A stretch of 64,000 bases of DNA from Balaenoptera acutorostrata (Eukaryota > Chordata > Mammalia > Artiodactyla > Balaenopteridae), in NCBI RefSeq assembly GCF_949987535.1, contig NC_080074.1:24449268-24513267 (forward strand), given 5' to 3'. The notes under the pieces are model-generated. The model was not told the DNA's origin and ran no database searches. It saw only the letters and a list, made by a program, of their open reading frames with translations. A program made the translations under genes and the position numbers. Positions 23,251 through 35,165 of the stretch are shown here, one piece after another (within the stretch, counting starts at the first letter, position 1; each line of letters starts with the position of its first letter).

Positions 23251-24340
23251 CATTCCATGTGTGATGGGAGAGCCTCATTCCTGCTGAGCTCTCCAGGAAT
23301 TTTTGAGACAGGGTGGCAGCTTATATTTTTCCTCATCACCTTTGGCTCCAACTTCATGCTCTTGCTGAATTGTTGCAGTTCATAGATTGTCTTATCATCC
23401 TCTGCATACTTTCTTTGTTGTGTAGCTCAACACGATAGATTTGAAACACAACTCCTATATACATACATATATATTCACAAAATATATATATATTCACATA
23501 AGATCTTCATACGAGTCACAGAGGTAACTGGACAATTTTGAAGGACTTGTAAAACAAAAATTAGATTTATGAGCAAAATCAGCTTTTTAACCCCATTATG
23601 CTTGAAATTAGGAATCATAACTACAAAACAGCATTCTGCAAATGGTAATATGAATGCGTTATTGGCTAGCACAACTTTTCAAAATGTGAATCTGAATACC
23701 TCAGATGAGGCCAGCACTTTCCAACTCACTGCAGGCCCCTGTCCCTACTGTTGCAGGCAGGTCAGCTTCGTTGGTTTGCATTGCCATTCTAGACCATGAA
23801 GCACTTCCATTTGCTATGCTCATAACTACTTCCTTGCATTAAGCAAGTTTAATGCTTGGGTTGTCAGCTTTCAGAGTCTGGAGTTGAAAACCAGAAGGCA
23901 GAATGTAGGGTATGAGGTATTGAGAGTCTACTGTAAATTTCATCCATATTTCTCAAGCTGGAAAAAAATATCATTGCTAAATACTGTTTATTATTAATGT
24001 ATCATTAATCATTTATTTATGAGAATAGAAAAAAAGTCCTATCACTAAATAAGTTAGCAGAATCTGAAAAACCATAATCCTTTTCCTCATTAAACAAAAT
24101 AGTATACAATTTGGTCCATGTACCTGGACTAGGGAGAGAAGCCATGAATTTATGCAGGTGAAAGCTAGGCTGCTGGGAAAGAGAAAATTGGGAAAAGGAA
24201 GAACTATTAGAATTTTAAAGTAACTGGAACTTTTGGATGACACCAACCAGTAAATTTAAATAAGGTGACCTGAGGCAGGCCACCAAGCCTCCTCTGGATT
24301 TCCCCTAAGTCTTCTGAAAACCTAAGGGTCATGGCAGCTC
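23251..24340. other. No gene; short AT microsatellite
   Basis: A TATATATTCACA repeat is duplicated at about 23466-23500. The remainder is unassigned AT-rich sequence. Confidence 0.45.
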
Positions 24341-24344
24341 CCAT

Positions 24345-24640
24345 TCAACCATTTATTCATGCATTCAAAGATAAGTATCAGGATCCATTCTGAATCAGGC
24401 ACTGCTGCAGGTCCTTGAACTATAGAGGGAAACAAAACAGACAAAATCCCCTTACCTAGTAGGAAAATCCAGACCGTAAACAAAAACATAGATTATATAG
24501 ATCTTACATAAGAGTTTCAGAAAATAAGTGCTCTAAAACAAAGCAAAACAAAACACAAACAAATTAAAAAGCAAAACAAACAAACATGGGATCAAGGATG
24601 CAAGAGCCACTTAGGAGTTTACCAAAGGTTTTGAGAGAGT
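24345..24640 (-). repeat. L2 LINE 3' region, minus orientation
   Basis: CATTTATTCATGCATTCAAA, ATCAGGCACTGCTGCAGGTC and GGGAAACAAAACAGACAAAA are reversed L2 3' landmarks. An AAAC-rich run follows at 24535-24590. Confidence 0.65.
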
Positions 24641-27329
24641 GAGGGGGCTTACATTACAAACATTCAAAATTCAATATTCAGCTTCCTGTTCTTAGAGTGA
24701 CCATCATTTCTGCTGCTCAGAGCCTAACTCCTCACCAGCTGCCTCAGCCTTTCTTTTCTCCTATTTCTCCTCCTCCTTATCTGTTTCCTTTTACACACCC
24801 CTGTACCGATTTATTATGTATTTAAATTAGCTGAGTTCTCTTTGGTTTTCACTCTCCTGCCAGCCTAGGCCCTCAGGTTCTCACCCTCCACCCTGTGGTA
24901 TTTATCAAGTTATGTTCCTTACCCAGCTGGGAAATGTTAGGCAATTACCAAACCATCCTGAATCTACAATTCATCTCTATTCCTTTTGTATTGTTCCTTT
25001 TTCCAGCTTGGTTCTTAAATGTCTGTGCTGAGCCATTGTGTTCCATCCGGAAAGTGAACTGGAATAAGGTCATTACTTTGTATGATACTATTTACACAGT
25101 GATTTTTTTTCCCCCTCAAGCAGCAAGAACTTTGCTTAATGATATTTTATTCGAAATGTGAGGAAGATTTCCACGTTCAATTTTTGCTAAGGACATAATA
25201 GGTATTCTAGAACAAAATATACGTGCAGTTATCTGAGGAAAAAATGACTTTCCTTTAACAAAAAAAGTAAATTGTAGGCAAAACTATTAGCAAATAGAAC
25301 CATTCAGTTAAGAGTGGCAATAAGTAACTTTAGTTGTGGGTACTAAAGATAATGAACCGCTTATTTTTTGCTTATCGCTGGAAATGGCCAAATCATTATG
25401 GATCTCAGTAGTAACTAATGGTCTAAGACAACAGGGTTTGGCAAATGAGTATTTTATAGCTCAGTGACTCTTTGAATGCAGGCTAGACCATTCAGGTATT
25501 TAAGTGTTATCCATGGCCTCTTAAATTGAACAAATGGGTCTATAATAATTAAAATACAGTAAACACCGGTGACACAATTCCTGAGTTTTCAAAGAGATTC
25601 TCTTTATTCCTAAGGGAAGGAAATGAGGTGTTGCCTTGTTAGAAACGCACTGTTTACATCTAGAAGCATCTTGATAAGCTGGTGGAAGAGGCTCATTTGT
25701 GAGCCCATAGACCCTCGGCTGCCCTGCCTCTGCAGTTCACCAGAAGTTTCCATGAAGGGGGCAGTGAAAGGAGACAGCAGCCGAGCTCACTCTAATGCTT
25801 CTTTCTAGGGATTTCCGTCTCAGTGAGCAGCCCTTTCACTTCCTGAGTCAGACTTCACCATCATATCACACTCTAGATCTCCATGCATCAGGGAAATAAA
25901 AAGTAGTTTCTATTTCTAAAATGATTGCAAACACTCTGCATACAGGAATGTCATCTTCCCACCTTTGGGTGGATATCTCATCTTCACAGGAGAAAATGTT
26001 ATTACAGACTCTTCTGGAGAAAGGAAGTTCAAATGAAACTCTTGATACATGACCATTTTAACTCTGGGCAGCAAATAGAGATCAGGGGGAATTTCTATTG
26101 CTTTTAAAACATTTAAAGACCCAAAGATATTATTAATTATAGCTTTGAAATATTTTGTTGACCTTTGGCTAAGGGTATATGAGAACACTGAACCAAAGCA
26201 TAACAAAATGGCACTGAAAGGAGGTCAGGCAGTGAGGTCAGGTGCTACCTTGTTGAAGTTTAATTAGTTGTACCTCTGAGGTCTGAGAGAAACTACCTGA
26301 GCAACCACAATAAATTGGCTTGCAGGAAATAGGAAAAAAATATCCTTACAGGGACACTTTCAAGAAGACATGACCTAAAAAAGGATGCAGTTGAATTTTG
26401 ATTGACTGTTTGGGGAATGTCATCTCCTAAAGGACAGGATTTGTGTCTTTTTCCATTAATTCCAGAGTGAACCTAGTCCAGGGCCCTTGCCAGATAAAGG
26501 TTCAAGCCATTTACAGAATCACAGACTGAAGGAAGCTCAAGTGGCCATGGCCAAAAGTCCCCTGACTATAGGAAATACCCAATTCAAATAATTTAATTTT
26601 TTAAAAGGTAAATTTTTATCTTTTTCTTTCCTCAGAAAAAAATCCATAATAAGGCATTCCAAACATTTTCTTAAAGGCAAGAAGGTCTTCCTGATATTGC
26701 AGGATGAATCCCTCTTAACCTGTCAAAAATAAGAGCAGAGAACAGCTGCTTAAATCCATTCAAATAATGTGGTTGCTTCCTTCCCATGAAGATGGTGATT
26801 AAGATCTTTCTCTCCCCAGGGTTCTCGGTCTAGGGAGAAAAACCTAGTTCTTTAACATTTCTTCACGAGACTCTTCCCCAAACCATTTAATAACATTTAA
26901 AAATGATCCCTTACAGGTCTCCTCCAAGTTCTCCTCAATACCCTTCCACTATAAGATTTATGCTTCTGAAAGTAGTGGGTTTTAACAGGCTTTCCCTCTT
27001 ATTTTAAGCAGAACCCCTTCTCAAGAACAATTCTTCTTGTCTAGTATACTATAGGGTCATCAACTCACCTGGTTTCCTGGGTTCTCAGGGAGTTCCTGGG
27101 ATGTGGGGCTCACAGTGCTAAAACCAAGAACATCCCAAGCAAACTGGCATGAATTGGCATCCTACAAACAAAAGTCTAGCCTGCTCTGACTGGTGCGGGA
27201 GAGGGTAGGAGTCCCAGGGTCCCATCACTCTCCCCCTGAACCACTCTGACAGAGCTCCAAGGCTCCAAGGAGCTCATAGACTGAAAATCATGCTCTAAAG
27301 AATATTTAGAAGAATGCTAAGTATAGAGC
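24641..27329. other. Unassigned, no gene seen
   Basis: About 2.7 kb of largely unassigned sequence. ORFs at 24895-25161, 25623-25808 and 25916-26206 are short and unconvincing. Some text around 24700-25100 could be an old LTR or LINE that I cannot name. Confidence 0.4.
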
Positions 27330-27533
27330 CAAGTTTCTCAGCAGCAGCACTACTGACATTTTGGGCAGGATAATTCTTTGTTGTGGGAGCTCTCCTGTGC
27401 ATTGTAGGATGTTTTGCAACATCCTTGGCCTCTACCCACTAGATGCCAGTAGTACCCTCCCAACTGAGACAACCTAAAGCATCTCTGGATATTGTCAAAT
27501 ACTGCCCAGCCTGCACCCTGTTGAGAACCACTG
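27330..27533. mobile_element. hAT-Charlie-type DNA transposon relic
   Basis: It reads as the opposite orientation of the family at 12720: GCATTGTAGGATGTTTTGCA, CATCCTTGGCCTCTACCCAC, TAGATGCCAGTAG, then a terminal TTGAGAACCACTG. The left end CAAGTTTCTCAGC is eroded. No 8-bp duplication remains visible. Confidence 0.8.
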
Positions 27534-27643
27534 GTCTGGTGATAATCCTTCCATCTTTTCCAGGTTGGCCCTGATTAGGTGGGTCATCAAATCAATGTAG
27601 TAAGTCACACCCACTTTAAAATTTTTAAAAAAGAATGGAGAGA

Positions 27644-27745
27644 TATAGAATAGGGTAGGATAGGATAGAATTAGATAGCCTGGGATGGGATGGGATGGGA
27701 TGGGATGGGATGGGAAGGGATGGGATGGGATAGAAGAGAAGAGAA
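27644..27745. repeat. GGGAT pentanucleotide minisatellite
   Basis: GGATA units grade into about ten GGGAT/GGGAA units at 27684-27732, then AGAAGAGAAG. Overlapping minus-strand ORFs rich in Pro-Ser-His come from this tract and are artefacts. Confidence 0.9.
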
Positions 27746-28951
27746 AATAGAGTTTCACATATAATAAGGGTAAGTATTATTTTGTTAGATGTTTGTCTCA
27801 GATACATACGTGTAATGTACATATATTAGGTCGCAATGTAAAATTATTTTTTACTATGAGCCATGATCAAAAAAGTTTTAAAACTTTTTTTAACTTCTTG
27901 TTAGGCTCTGTCCATCCTATTTGTGCTTATTAATCCACATTAGGACACTGTCACCCTCAACCTTGACCTGCCCACTCCACCTAGCCTCTGATACTTAGTT
28001 GCTATTCTTTTGCAAAATCAATCCCATGAGTGGCTTATATTTACAAAGTTTTAATTATCCTACATGAATTACCTGTGAAACCTCTCCCTGTTTGCATGTA
28101 TTCACTTCTCCAATTTGTCAAGGTCACCTTGAACTTGATTTAAGTTCACAAAAGCAGGTGTCACTGACAGATTTAAGATGAATACATTTTATTCCACTAT
28201 TTGAGTCACTCACTGTAATTCTGTAGGCTCTCAGGGAAGTACTTGTGGGGTGCAAGTTGCTCTTAGCTGGTAGCATGATATGTCTATGTCCCCTCAGGTT
28301 TTGTGAATACTGAAGGTGTTCAAATCCCAGCCATTTCTCACTGTAGGCTTCATTTCATTGTTTTCTCTGAGCTCACTGCTATTTGGGTAAGGTAGTCTGC
28401 CCACGGCATTTTGCTTTAAATCAAGGTTGTCCAGTGTGTAGCTGACTTTCTCAGATTATGCACAGACCACACCTCACAGATACAGCAATAATGAAACCAG
28501 GACCCAGGAGACCCTGGAAGAGTGCCCAGTAAAGAAAATCACTGACATTTTTGTTTTCCTGAAGCTGGGAGGACTGAGGGCTGGGTAGATTTGTAGGCCC
28601 TTGATCAGGGATCAGTTGGGCCATTAGAAAGAAATTATGGTGGGTTTGATTTTTAGTGGAAGCAAAACTTGCCAGCAGTCCATCAAAGATCATTTGTCTT
28701 GTTCCTCTATTCACTTATGGTCAGGAAGTAAAAGTCAGCACAGTGGAAGGATTTGTGTTTTTTGACTGATGCTGAACATAATCAGCCTGGGCTAGTATGA
28801 CCTCAAGGCCGGTCAGGGAACAGGCCTTCTCAGGAGGCCTATTTCTCTACAATAGTTCTTATCCAATCCCAGGTGGATGTGGGGAGGACAGAGAGGGTGA
28901 TTCAGGGACCCCACACCCCTCTTCTCATTTGTAGTCCGCTACTATTTTGGA
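27746..28951. other. No gene or assignable repeat
   Basis: Includes a 22-bp perfect palindrome of A6GTTTT/AAAACT6 type at 27869-27890. The ORF at 28451-28714 (minus) has no recognisable domain. Confidence 0.45.
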
Positions 28952-29338
28952 TGTTATGGGTTGAACTGTGTCTCCCCAAAATTCACATGTTGAGATCCTG
29001 ATCCCCAGTACCTCAGAATGAGACCTCTTTTGCAGATAGGGTCTTTATAGAAGTAATCAAGTTAAAGTGATGACATTAGGGTGGGCCCTAATAAGTATGA
29101 CTGGTATCTTTATAAAAAGGGGAAACTTGGAGACAGACATGCACAGAGGGAGAAAACCATGTGAAGACTGCAGCTGTGCTGCCACAAGCAAGGAGAAGAG
29201 GCAAGGAGAGAAGCCCCCTTTCCTCAGAGCCCTCAGAAGGAACCAACTCGGCTGCTGAACTGTTAGGCAACACATTTCTGTCATTTAAGCCACCCAATCT
29301 TTGGTACTTCGTTACAGCAGTCCTAGCAAACAAGTACA
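28952..29338 (+). mobile_element. MLT1-type (ERVL-MaLR) solo LTR
   Basis: LTR of an ancient mammalian MaLR retrotransposon, 387 bp. It starts TGTTATGGGTTGAACTGTG and ends in ACA after TTTGGTACTTCGTTACAGCA. Internal landmarks are GACATTAGGGTGGGCCCTAA, a TTTATAAAAAGGGG segment near 29109, and CAGAGCCCTCAGAAGG. It lacks the polyadenylation-signal part seen in the copy at 36341. No internal coding region is attached. The overlapping ORFs are not genes. Confidence 0.82.
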
Positions 29339-29380
29339 GTGGGGAATGGAATCATTGTTTTCCCATCATCATGCACATAA

Positions 29381-29381
<1 letters not shown>

Positions 29382-29422
<41 letters not shown>

Positions 29423-29425
29423 ATA
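29382..29425. repeat. CA dinucleotide microsatellite
   Basis: Long AC run interrupted once by AAACAC, followed by a more degenerate ACACACA-rich stretch to about 29466. Confidence 0.95.
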
Positions 29426-29747
29426 CCATACGCACCCCACATACACACACTGAATATACCACACACCTGACATTTTCATTTCTCTTAATTATCTTTCTAA
29501 TTCACCTTCGTTGCTAAAAAAAAAACCAAAAAACAAAAAACAGAAAAAAAACCTCTTTAAAACTATTTAGAATCTTGTAAAGTAAGATATCATTTAAGCC
29601 AACTCTTTCTTTCTCTCTGTCTCTCTCAATCTCTTTCTCTTTCCTTTGAGGAAAAGAGTAGAAAAGTGTAAAGCACATGTCCTAGGTCACTAGCAATTTT
29701 GAGAGCACAAGCTAGCTTTTCTGCTTCAGAGCTCTTCACAGAAGAAC
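29426..29747. other. Low-complexity intergenic sequence
   Basis: A-rich (29515-29552) and CT-rich (29605-29645) tracts. No gene. Confidence 0.5.
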
Positions 29748-29905
29748 TTCTCAAACTTTCCTATGCTGATGCATGGAGGGCTGGGTAAAATGTTGATTCT
29801 GACTGATGCAATAGATCTGGGGTGAGGCCTGAGACTCTGCATTTCTAACAAGCCCCGTGTGAGGCTGGCACTGCTCGTCTGCAGACCACACTCTGAGTAG
29901 CAGGT
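29748..29905. mobile_element. hAT-Charlie-type relic (MER20/MER5-like)
   Basis: CTTCTCAAACTTTCC at the left, AATAGATCTGGGGTGAGGCC and CTGCATTTCTAACAAGCCCC in the middle, and GCAGACCACACTCTGAGTAG at the right match the layout of short non-autonomous Charlie elements. It carries no ORF. Confidence 0.75.
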
Positions 29906-29917
29906 TTTACAGGAAAG

Positions 29918-30061
29918 CAGTGTTTCCCAAATCTGGTCCATCATTAGAAATCACCTCAGACCTACTGAAACCAGAATTTCCAGAGACAGAGCCCAGGACT
30001 CTTTTATTTAAACAAAAATCCCTAGATAGTTTAGATGATCATCAAGGTGTGGGAACCACTG
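29918..30061. mobile_element. hAT-Charlie-type relic
   Basis: Termini CAGTGTTTCCCAAA and GTGGGAACCACTG are inverted repeats of the Charlie type. The middle contains ATTAGAAATCACCTCAGACC and CAGAGCCCAGGACTC. It is a second element only about 12 bp from the previous one. No target duplication is visible. Confidence 0.75.
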
Positions 30062-30438
30062 CTCCGTATCGTGCTGCCCTTTGATTGGATTTTCACACTC
30101 TGTGAGCGAGGAGGGGAGAATGAATGAAGTTCCAGAATCAAGCAACCCAGACCCAGACATCATGGCAACAAGGTCCCAGGAGGATTCTTGACCTCTCTGG
30201 GTATGAGTTAATAACCATAACAACAAAGTTGGGTAAGCATTTACAGCCCTGTTTTGGGGAGGCATGGGGCAATAGAAATGAATGAAAGAAGGAAAAGGAG
30301 GAGGAAGAGATGGTGGAGACACTAAATCCAATTAGAAATCTATTATGTCACAGACACACTTTGAGTTTCTAGGGGTACAACCAAGATCACTGATAGAATG
30401 AGATTTCTATTTGATGCTAGGAACTGAAGAACTCAAAA

Positions 30439-30660
30439 ATGATAATGCAGTACTCACACCAGGCCCAGGTGATAGCACAGATGTGGGCTTCCCGGGATAT
30501 GGACGAATTTCTGTTCCAACTTTGTGAATGTGACCACAGCTACGACGCCTTGATATCAGATTTAAGGCCAGTTTCTGGATTAAGGATAAAGAAGGCAATG
30601 TTTGCCAGGATGAAGCTCTTCAACATACTTAAATCTCCTACGCATAGAGCTGAGTTGTGA
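30439..30660 (+). other. Small ORF with exon-like codon choice; unrecognised
   Basis: A 73-codon open frame from an ATG to TGA, outside any repeat that I recognise. The translation is mixed in composition (charged, aromatic and four-residue acidic/Cys segments such as QLCECDHSYD), unlike the low-complexity products of most chance frames here. No domain is recognised, no clear splice signals frame it, and an overlapping antisense frame exists at 30407-30598. It may be a chance ORF or a small pseudogene piece. Confidence 0.15.
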
Positions 30661-32620
30661 GAGGTTACGGTTTATGCCTGGAGTGTGGTTCAAAGTTATC
30701 CGCCCTGTGGATGCTTGATAAATACTTGTTGAATATCTGATTTAACCCCACCATGAAAGCTGAGCTCATCTGTATTTTCTATAATCATGTCAGATACATT
30801 GGAACCACAGAAGCACCAGGGTGGGAGATTTCTCCCATCTCTGCAAGAACTCCCTGTGCCGCTTATAAATATGCTGATCAAAACCTGCATCAAAGAGAAA
30901 ACACATTTCCATATTCCCAGTTTCCTTTATGATCAGAGAATGGATCAAAGAGAAAACACATCTCCCCATTCCTGTTTTTCTTTTCATTCCTGATTTAGAG
31001 GCCAAAAATGATTCACCTGTGGGAATAGAACAAGCAATGCAAAGTCCACTTAGGGGAAGAACCCCGTATGAGCTCAAGGTACAAGTATTTTCAAATTCTT
31101 TCCCCAGATGCACTTAACGTGGATAGAAAAATGTCTCAATTCTTTTACTTAATATATTCTATTTTACTAAAAGGTGATAATAACCATTTTTACATTTTGA
31201 TACTTGAAATAAAAAGGAAAAGTATTGTAAAACTTAATATAGTGCATGATGATTTATTAAATTTTAGTTATAAGGCCTAAATTCAAAAATGATATTTTAG
31301 GATTTCAAATGTACCTTAGATATAACTAAAAGATGAAAATGAATTTGCTCCTTTTAATTGAAAATGTTCTAAGATCCATCTCAAAACTGACTCACTTCCT
31401 TGGTTGTTTAATTAATGATGACTAGGTTAAGTTTGAAAATTTTAATTGTTGACTTTTCTCTCAGCATTTGCATGTCATTTCTTTTTGTTTTAGTTTTACA
31501 AACCCAGAAGTAAGAACCCATGCTGTGAACATGAGTAATTTTCCTAACAATTTAGTGTGAATTAAAGAAATTAAAATGTGCTGTTGTGTTTGTTTGAACA
31601 GCTTACCCAGGATTATAATATTAATGTTTCTGCTTTTCTTTTGTGAAGGTGCTATTGACCCTAAAACCATCCTATTACACATTTTAAAGCAAGTGCCTAC
31701 ACAGAAAATGAATACACTATTTTACTTCACAATTCCATTTAGATAAAGAACTTGGAATAAATTTCAATATATTAAATAATTCAATCCGAATAACAATTTA
31801 TTGACCAGAGTGAACTAAAATAAATACAATTTCTTAATATACAAGAAGTATTATAATTATTCATCCTGTTGTTAAGGGGATTATTAAACATGCCTTCCTA
31901 ATTTGAAAAAGAAAGGAGGGCCAGAAGAGGGGAAAATAAAGGAAGGAAGGGAGGGAGGGAGTCAAGAAGCAATTTACTACGTAAATTTAAGTTCTCTTTA
32001 GCTTTAAATGAACCAACTATGTCACTACGGATAACTTCCTGAGGATTAGCTTCTAGAAAATGAGGCTGTTGAGTCAGATGGCATCTGAAATCCTTTCAGT
32101 TCTGTCATTCTATGATTCCATGCAAGAAAATCAGCCACAAAATGTTCATAAAAGTTTCCCTGTAGATAGTTGGTACTGTGAATTTTACTTTGGAAAGCCA
32201 GAATTTCTAAAGTTCTCCCACATTTCTTTGTGGTGTTAAAATATATCTCCAACTTTCACAAGGAGATTTTACAACTCGCATCGTGGGCTCAGAGCAGACA
32301 TTTCCAGGGGCTGCAGCACGATCAGTTCTTCTTCTAACTTGAAAGAGAACTCTCTTACTTGAAGCTGCTTCACAGCTTGCCATGTGAAGACTCAACACTA
32401 AATGACCTCCAAACGCCTCCCCTACCTGCCTCCCCTACCTCCCTCCACGGCCCAATGAGCGTCTCAGGTAGCGGCACCAAAATCTTTCTGGTCTCTCGAG
32501 TCCAAGTTCTTCTCTACGCCACTCATCACTGATACATTTCTTGCTTGAATCTCTCCTTTCTTATGGGTTTGAATAGCCCTCCATGTCATCGTCACCTTAT
32601 CATTTCAAAGCAAGTCTCCT
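30661..32620. other. No gene; one local duplication and AT-rich sequence
   Basis: Contains the 55-bp duplication at 30889-30998 (listed separately) and a GGAAGGAAGGGAGGGAGG purine tract at 31917-31960. The rest is unassigned and very AT-rich between 31120 and 31880. Confidence 0.45.
30889..30998. repeat. Degenerate 55-bp tandem duplication
   Basis: ATCAAAGAGAAAACACAT occurs at 30889-30906 and again at 30944-30961. Weaker similarity continues after each copy (TTCCATATTCCCAGTTTC versus CTCCCCATTCCTGTTTTT). The offset of 55 bp indicates an old local duplication. Confidence 0.7.
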
Positions 32621-32627
32621 TGGGACT

Positions 32628-32672
32628 ACACACACACACACACACACGTACACACGCACATGCACACACACA
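32628..32672. repeat. CA-rich microsatellite
   Basis: ACACACACAC runs interrupted by GTACACACGCACATGC. Imperfect. Confidence 0.9.
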
Positions 32673-32689
32673 TAGACATATTTTACTTT

Positions 32690-32990
32690 CTTACTGAAGC
32701 GTAACTTCCATACAGTCAAGTACACAGCTTGACAAATTTTAACTAACATACTGTAACATGTCCTGCTTCACGAATTAACATATGTATTCATCAATGTACA
32801 GCTTCATGAATTAACATATGTATTCATCAATGTAACCACCAGCCAGATCGAGGTAAAGAACATTTCCAGTACCCCAGCAGGCTACCTATCACCGCTTGCC
32901 AGCCCTTGTGACTTGATTTTCACAATTCCAAACATCCACACGTGTTTGAAGAAAGACTCTTCCCCATCCAGTATTTGGTCATGTCATGAC
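32690..32990. repeat. Old LINE-like segment with a 36-bp tandem duplication
   Basis: CAAGTACACAGCTTGACAAA, AACCACCAGCCAGATCGAGG and AGAACATTTCCAGTACCCCA resemble a mammalian-wide LINE-1 3' region, though the family is uncertain. Inside it, 36 bp (32765-32800, beginning GCTTCACGAATTAACAT) is repeated in tandem at 32801-32836 with very few differences. Confidence 0.5.
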
Positions 32991-33304
32991 CTCCTACGAT
33001 GGCCTCGGTTTTCCACATCCCCTTCTTCATCTTGCTGTCTTCACGTGGCTCAGTGATTCTTAGCCTGCTCCAACACTCTCATTTCTTTCCACACAGAGCA
33101 GGCCCTGTCCTTAAGCACAATAAGAACAGCAAACATTCTGCCACTGGTATCCAGCCCCTGCTACAGGCACACTCTGTACTTAGACTGAATATTCATTATT
33201 TCATTCAATCCCCACACATAACTTATTTGTTTCTGCAGACTCTGCTAATGTCTCTTTCAAGTCTCTATCTATTTAAACCTACTCCTCCAGAAAGCCTTTC
33301 TGAT
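32991..33304. other. No gene seen
   Basis: Covered by a 145-aa plus-strand ORF (32999-33436) that runs on into a MIR and has no recognisable domain. I read it as chance. Confidence 0.45.
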
Positions 33305-33565
33305 AGTAACAACAGCTGTTACTTACTGAGCGCCTGTTGTATGCCATCAACAGGGCCACCCGTACAAGAATGGGAGAGATTACTAGTCTCACTTCTACAA
33401 TTAAAGACGAGGCGACACACACAAGAACACTTCTAGGCAGTAATGAGGGGGATAGTCTTCATTTTACAGGTGAGGTTCACAGAGGCTAACTGTTATGCCT
33501 GGGATTACCCAGCAAGTAAATGGTGGAGATGGAGTCTTTAACTCTAAAGTCTGCGTACTTTCCCC
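33305..33565 (+). repeat. MIR SINE, plus orientation
   Basis: Head AACAACAGCTGTTACTTACT then GAGCGCCTGTTGTATGCCAT; core TCATTTTACAGGTGAGGTTC with ACAGAGGCTAACTGTTATGC; end TCTAAAGTCTGCG. A middle part around 33380-33450 departs from the family and may be a duplicated or inserted piece. Confidence 0.75.
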
Positions 33566-33584
33566 TTCTATCCTATGCAGTGCT

Positions 33585-34090
33585 TTCATTCAACAAATAT
33601 TTATTGAGCTCCTACTATGTATCCGGTGTTGTTCTATATACCCTGGAGGCCCAGCAGTTAGAAAACATAAAAATCTGTGCTCTCAGGGAGCTTACATTCT
33701 AGAGGGAAGGCAGCAAAAAAACCAGGATAACATAGTATTATTACATGCTGTAAAATGCATTGGTGAAAAATAAAGGGAGGGGAATTGTGAGCATTGATAT
33801 CGGTTGAGGTTGCAGTTTTAAACAGAGAGGACAAAGTAGGCCTCACTGAGAAGGTGACTGAGTGAAGTCTTGAAGGATTTGAGGAAGCCAGCCATGTGCT
33901 TCTCTGGGGGAAGAGCATGCCAGGGGAGGGACCAGCAAATGTAAAAGCCCTGAGGTAGAAATAATGAGTTGACCAGTATGGAGTGAAAGAAGAAAAGAGC
34001 AGAAGAAAGGGGAGTCAGAGAAGTAAGAGGGGCTGGTATCCAGATTGTGTAGGACCCTGTAGATCACTGGGATGATTTTGTCTCTTCCTT
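33585..34090 (-). repeat. L2 LINE 3' region, minus orientation
   Basis: Well preserved reversed L2: TTCATTCAACAAATATTTAT, GAGCTCCTACTATGTATCCG, CAGGGAGCTTACATTCTAGA, AGGAAGCCAGCCATGTGCTT, GAAGAGCATGCCAGGGGAGG and AAATGTAAAAGCCCTGAGGT. Several hundred base pairs are intact in order. Confidence 0.78.
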
Positions 34091-34800
34091 ATCATTATGG
34101 CTACAGAAGAATGCTCTATGTGTATGTGTGTGTGTGCCTGTGTGCGTTTTTCCGTATTGTTAGAAATTCAGATTTGCTTTATGTTTTTGTATGGACCATA
34201 TCCCAACTAGATTATGAGCTACTTAAAGACAGAGAACACTTCTTATATTTCTTCGGAATTTCTCTGAGATTCCAAAATACTATACCAGAGAGAGCAAGTA
34301 TAGCATCACTTCCCACCTCTTAAGCCCATAGCGTCTGTGACATTAATCCTTTCCTGCCATATACTGACATGGCCTCAGAATCCTAAAGAACTAATTACAT
34401 TTCAAAGTGTTTCTGCATATCTATTACCTTTTTTTCAACTGCATTCACAGTGGTAATCATTCAGTACATCAAAAACCATTTTAAAGCCTAACATTCTTCT
34501 CCACAGAAAATTTCTGGCTACATTACATCAACTGTGTGCATTATATTATGAACAATACACATCAACAAGGACAGTGAGATTATAACTGTGTGGTTAGATT
34601 TATGAAACATACTACCCCAAATAAGAGAGCAATAGAAAGTTTCGGTTTTCAACAGTCATTAATGGTATCACTGTAGATTGTGAGACCACAGCGTGCTAAT
34701 TGCCAACACACTGTGCCAGTGCAAACATGAAACAGAATCCTTCTTGGATGTAAGCATATATCTAAGTCAGAAATTCTTAAGTGTAATCCAGGAACACAAG
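34091..34800. other. No gene; short TG tract
   Basis: An imperfect TGTGTGTG run is at 34121-34146. The remainder is AT-rich and unassigned. Confidence 0.45.
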
Positions 34801-34804
34801 CTAT

Positions 34805-35165
34805 GCATTAGTTTATTCAATAAATATTTATTGGGACTATACTCTGTACCAGAATTGGAAACACAGTGGTGAGCAAAAATGCATAGTAGGTGCCACGATG
34901 GTTCTTCGTTTAATCAGATTGTCATACAGGTGCCACCATGATGTGTTATGAACAAAAGGTACACATGCTATGAGAGCCTACAGGAAGGGACTTTGACCAG
35001 TCAGGTGAAGACTTATCTGAGAAAGTAAAGCTAAAGCTGAAATCTAAAGGACAAGTGGGTAATTAACTAGGCAAAATGTGGGGGGACAGTGTTCCAGAGA
35101 GAGGGGACAACCTGTGCAAAGGCCCTATGGTAGGAGGAGCACGGCAAGGACACATAGATCACTGG
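34805..35165 (-). repeat. L2 LINE 3' region, minus orientation
   Basis: TTTATTCAATAAATATTTAT, CACAGTGGTGAGCAAAAATG, GAGAAAGTAAAGCTAAAGCT, GTGTTCCAGAGAGAGGGGAC and CTGTGCAAAGGCCCTATGGT follow the reversed L2 order. A short duplication of GTGCCACGATG / GTGCCACCATG is at 34890 and 34931. Confidence 0.7.

Noticed and set aside
32999..33436. 145-aa ORF as an exon
   Set aside because: No domain or splice context, and its 3' part lies in a MIR.
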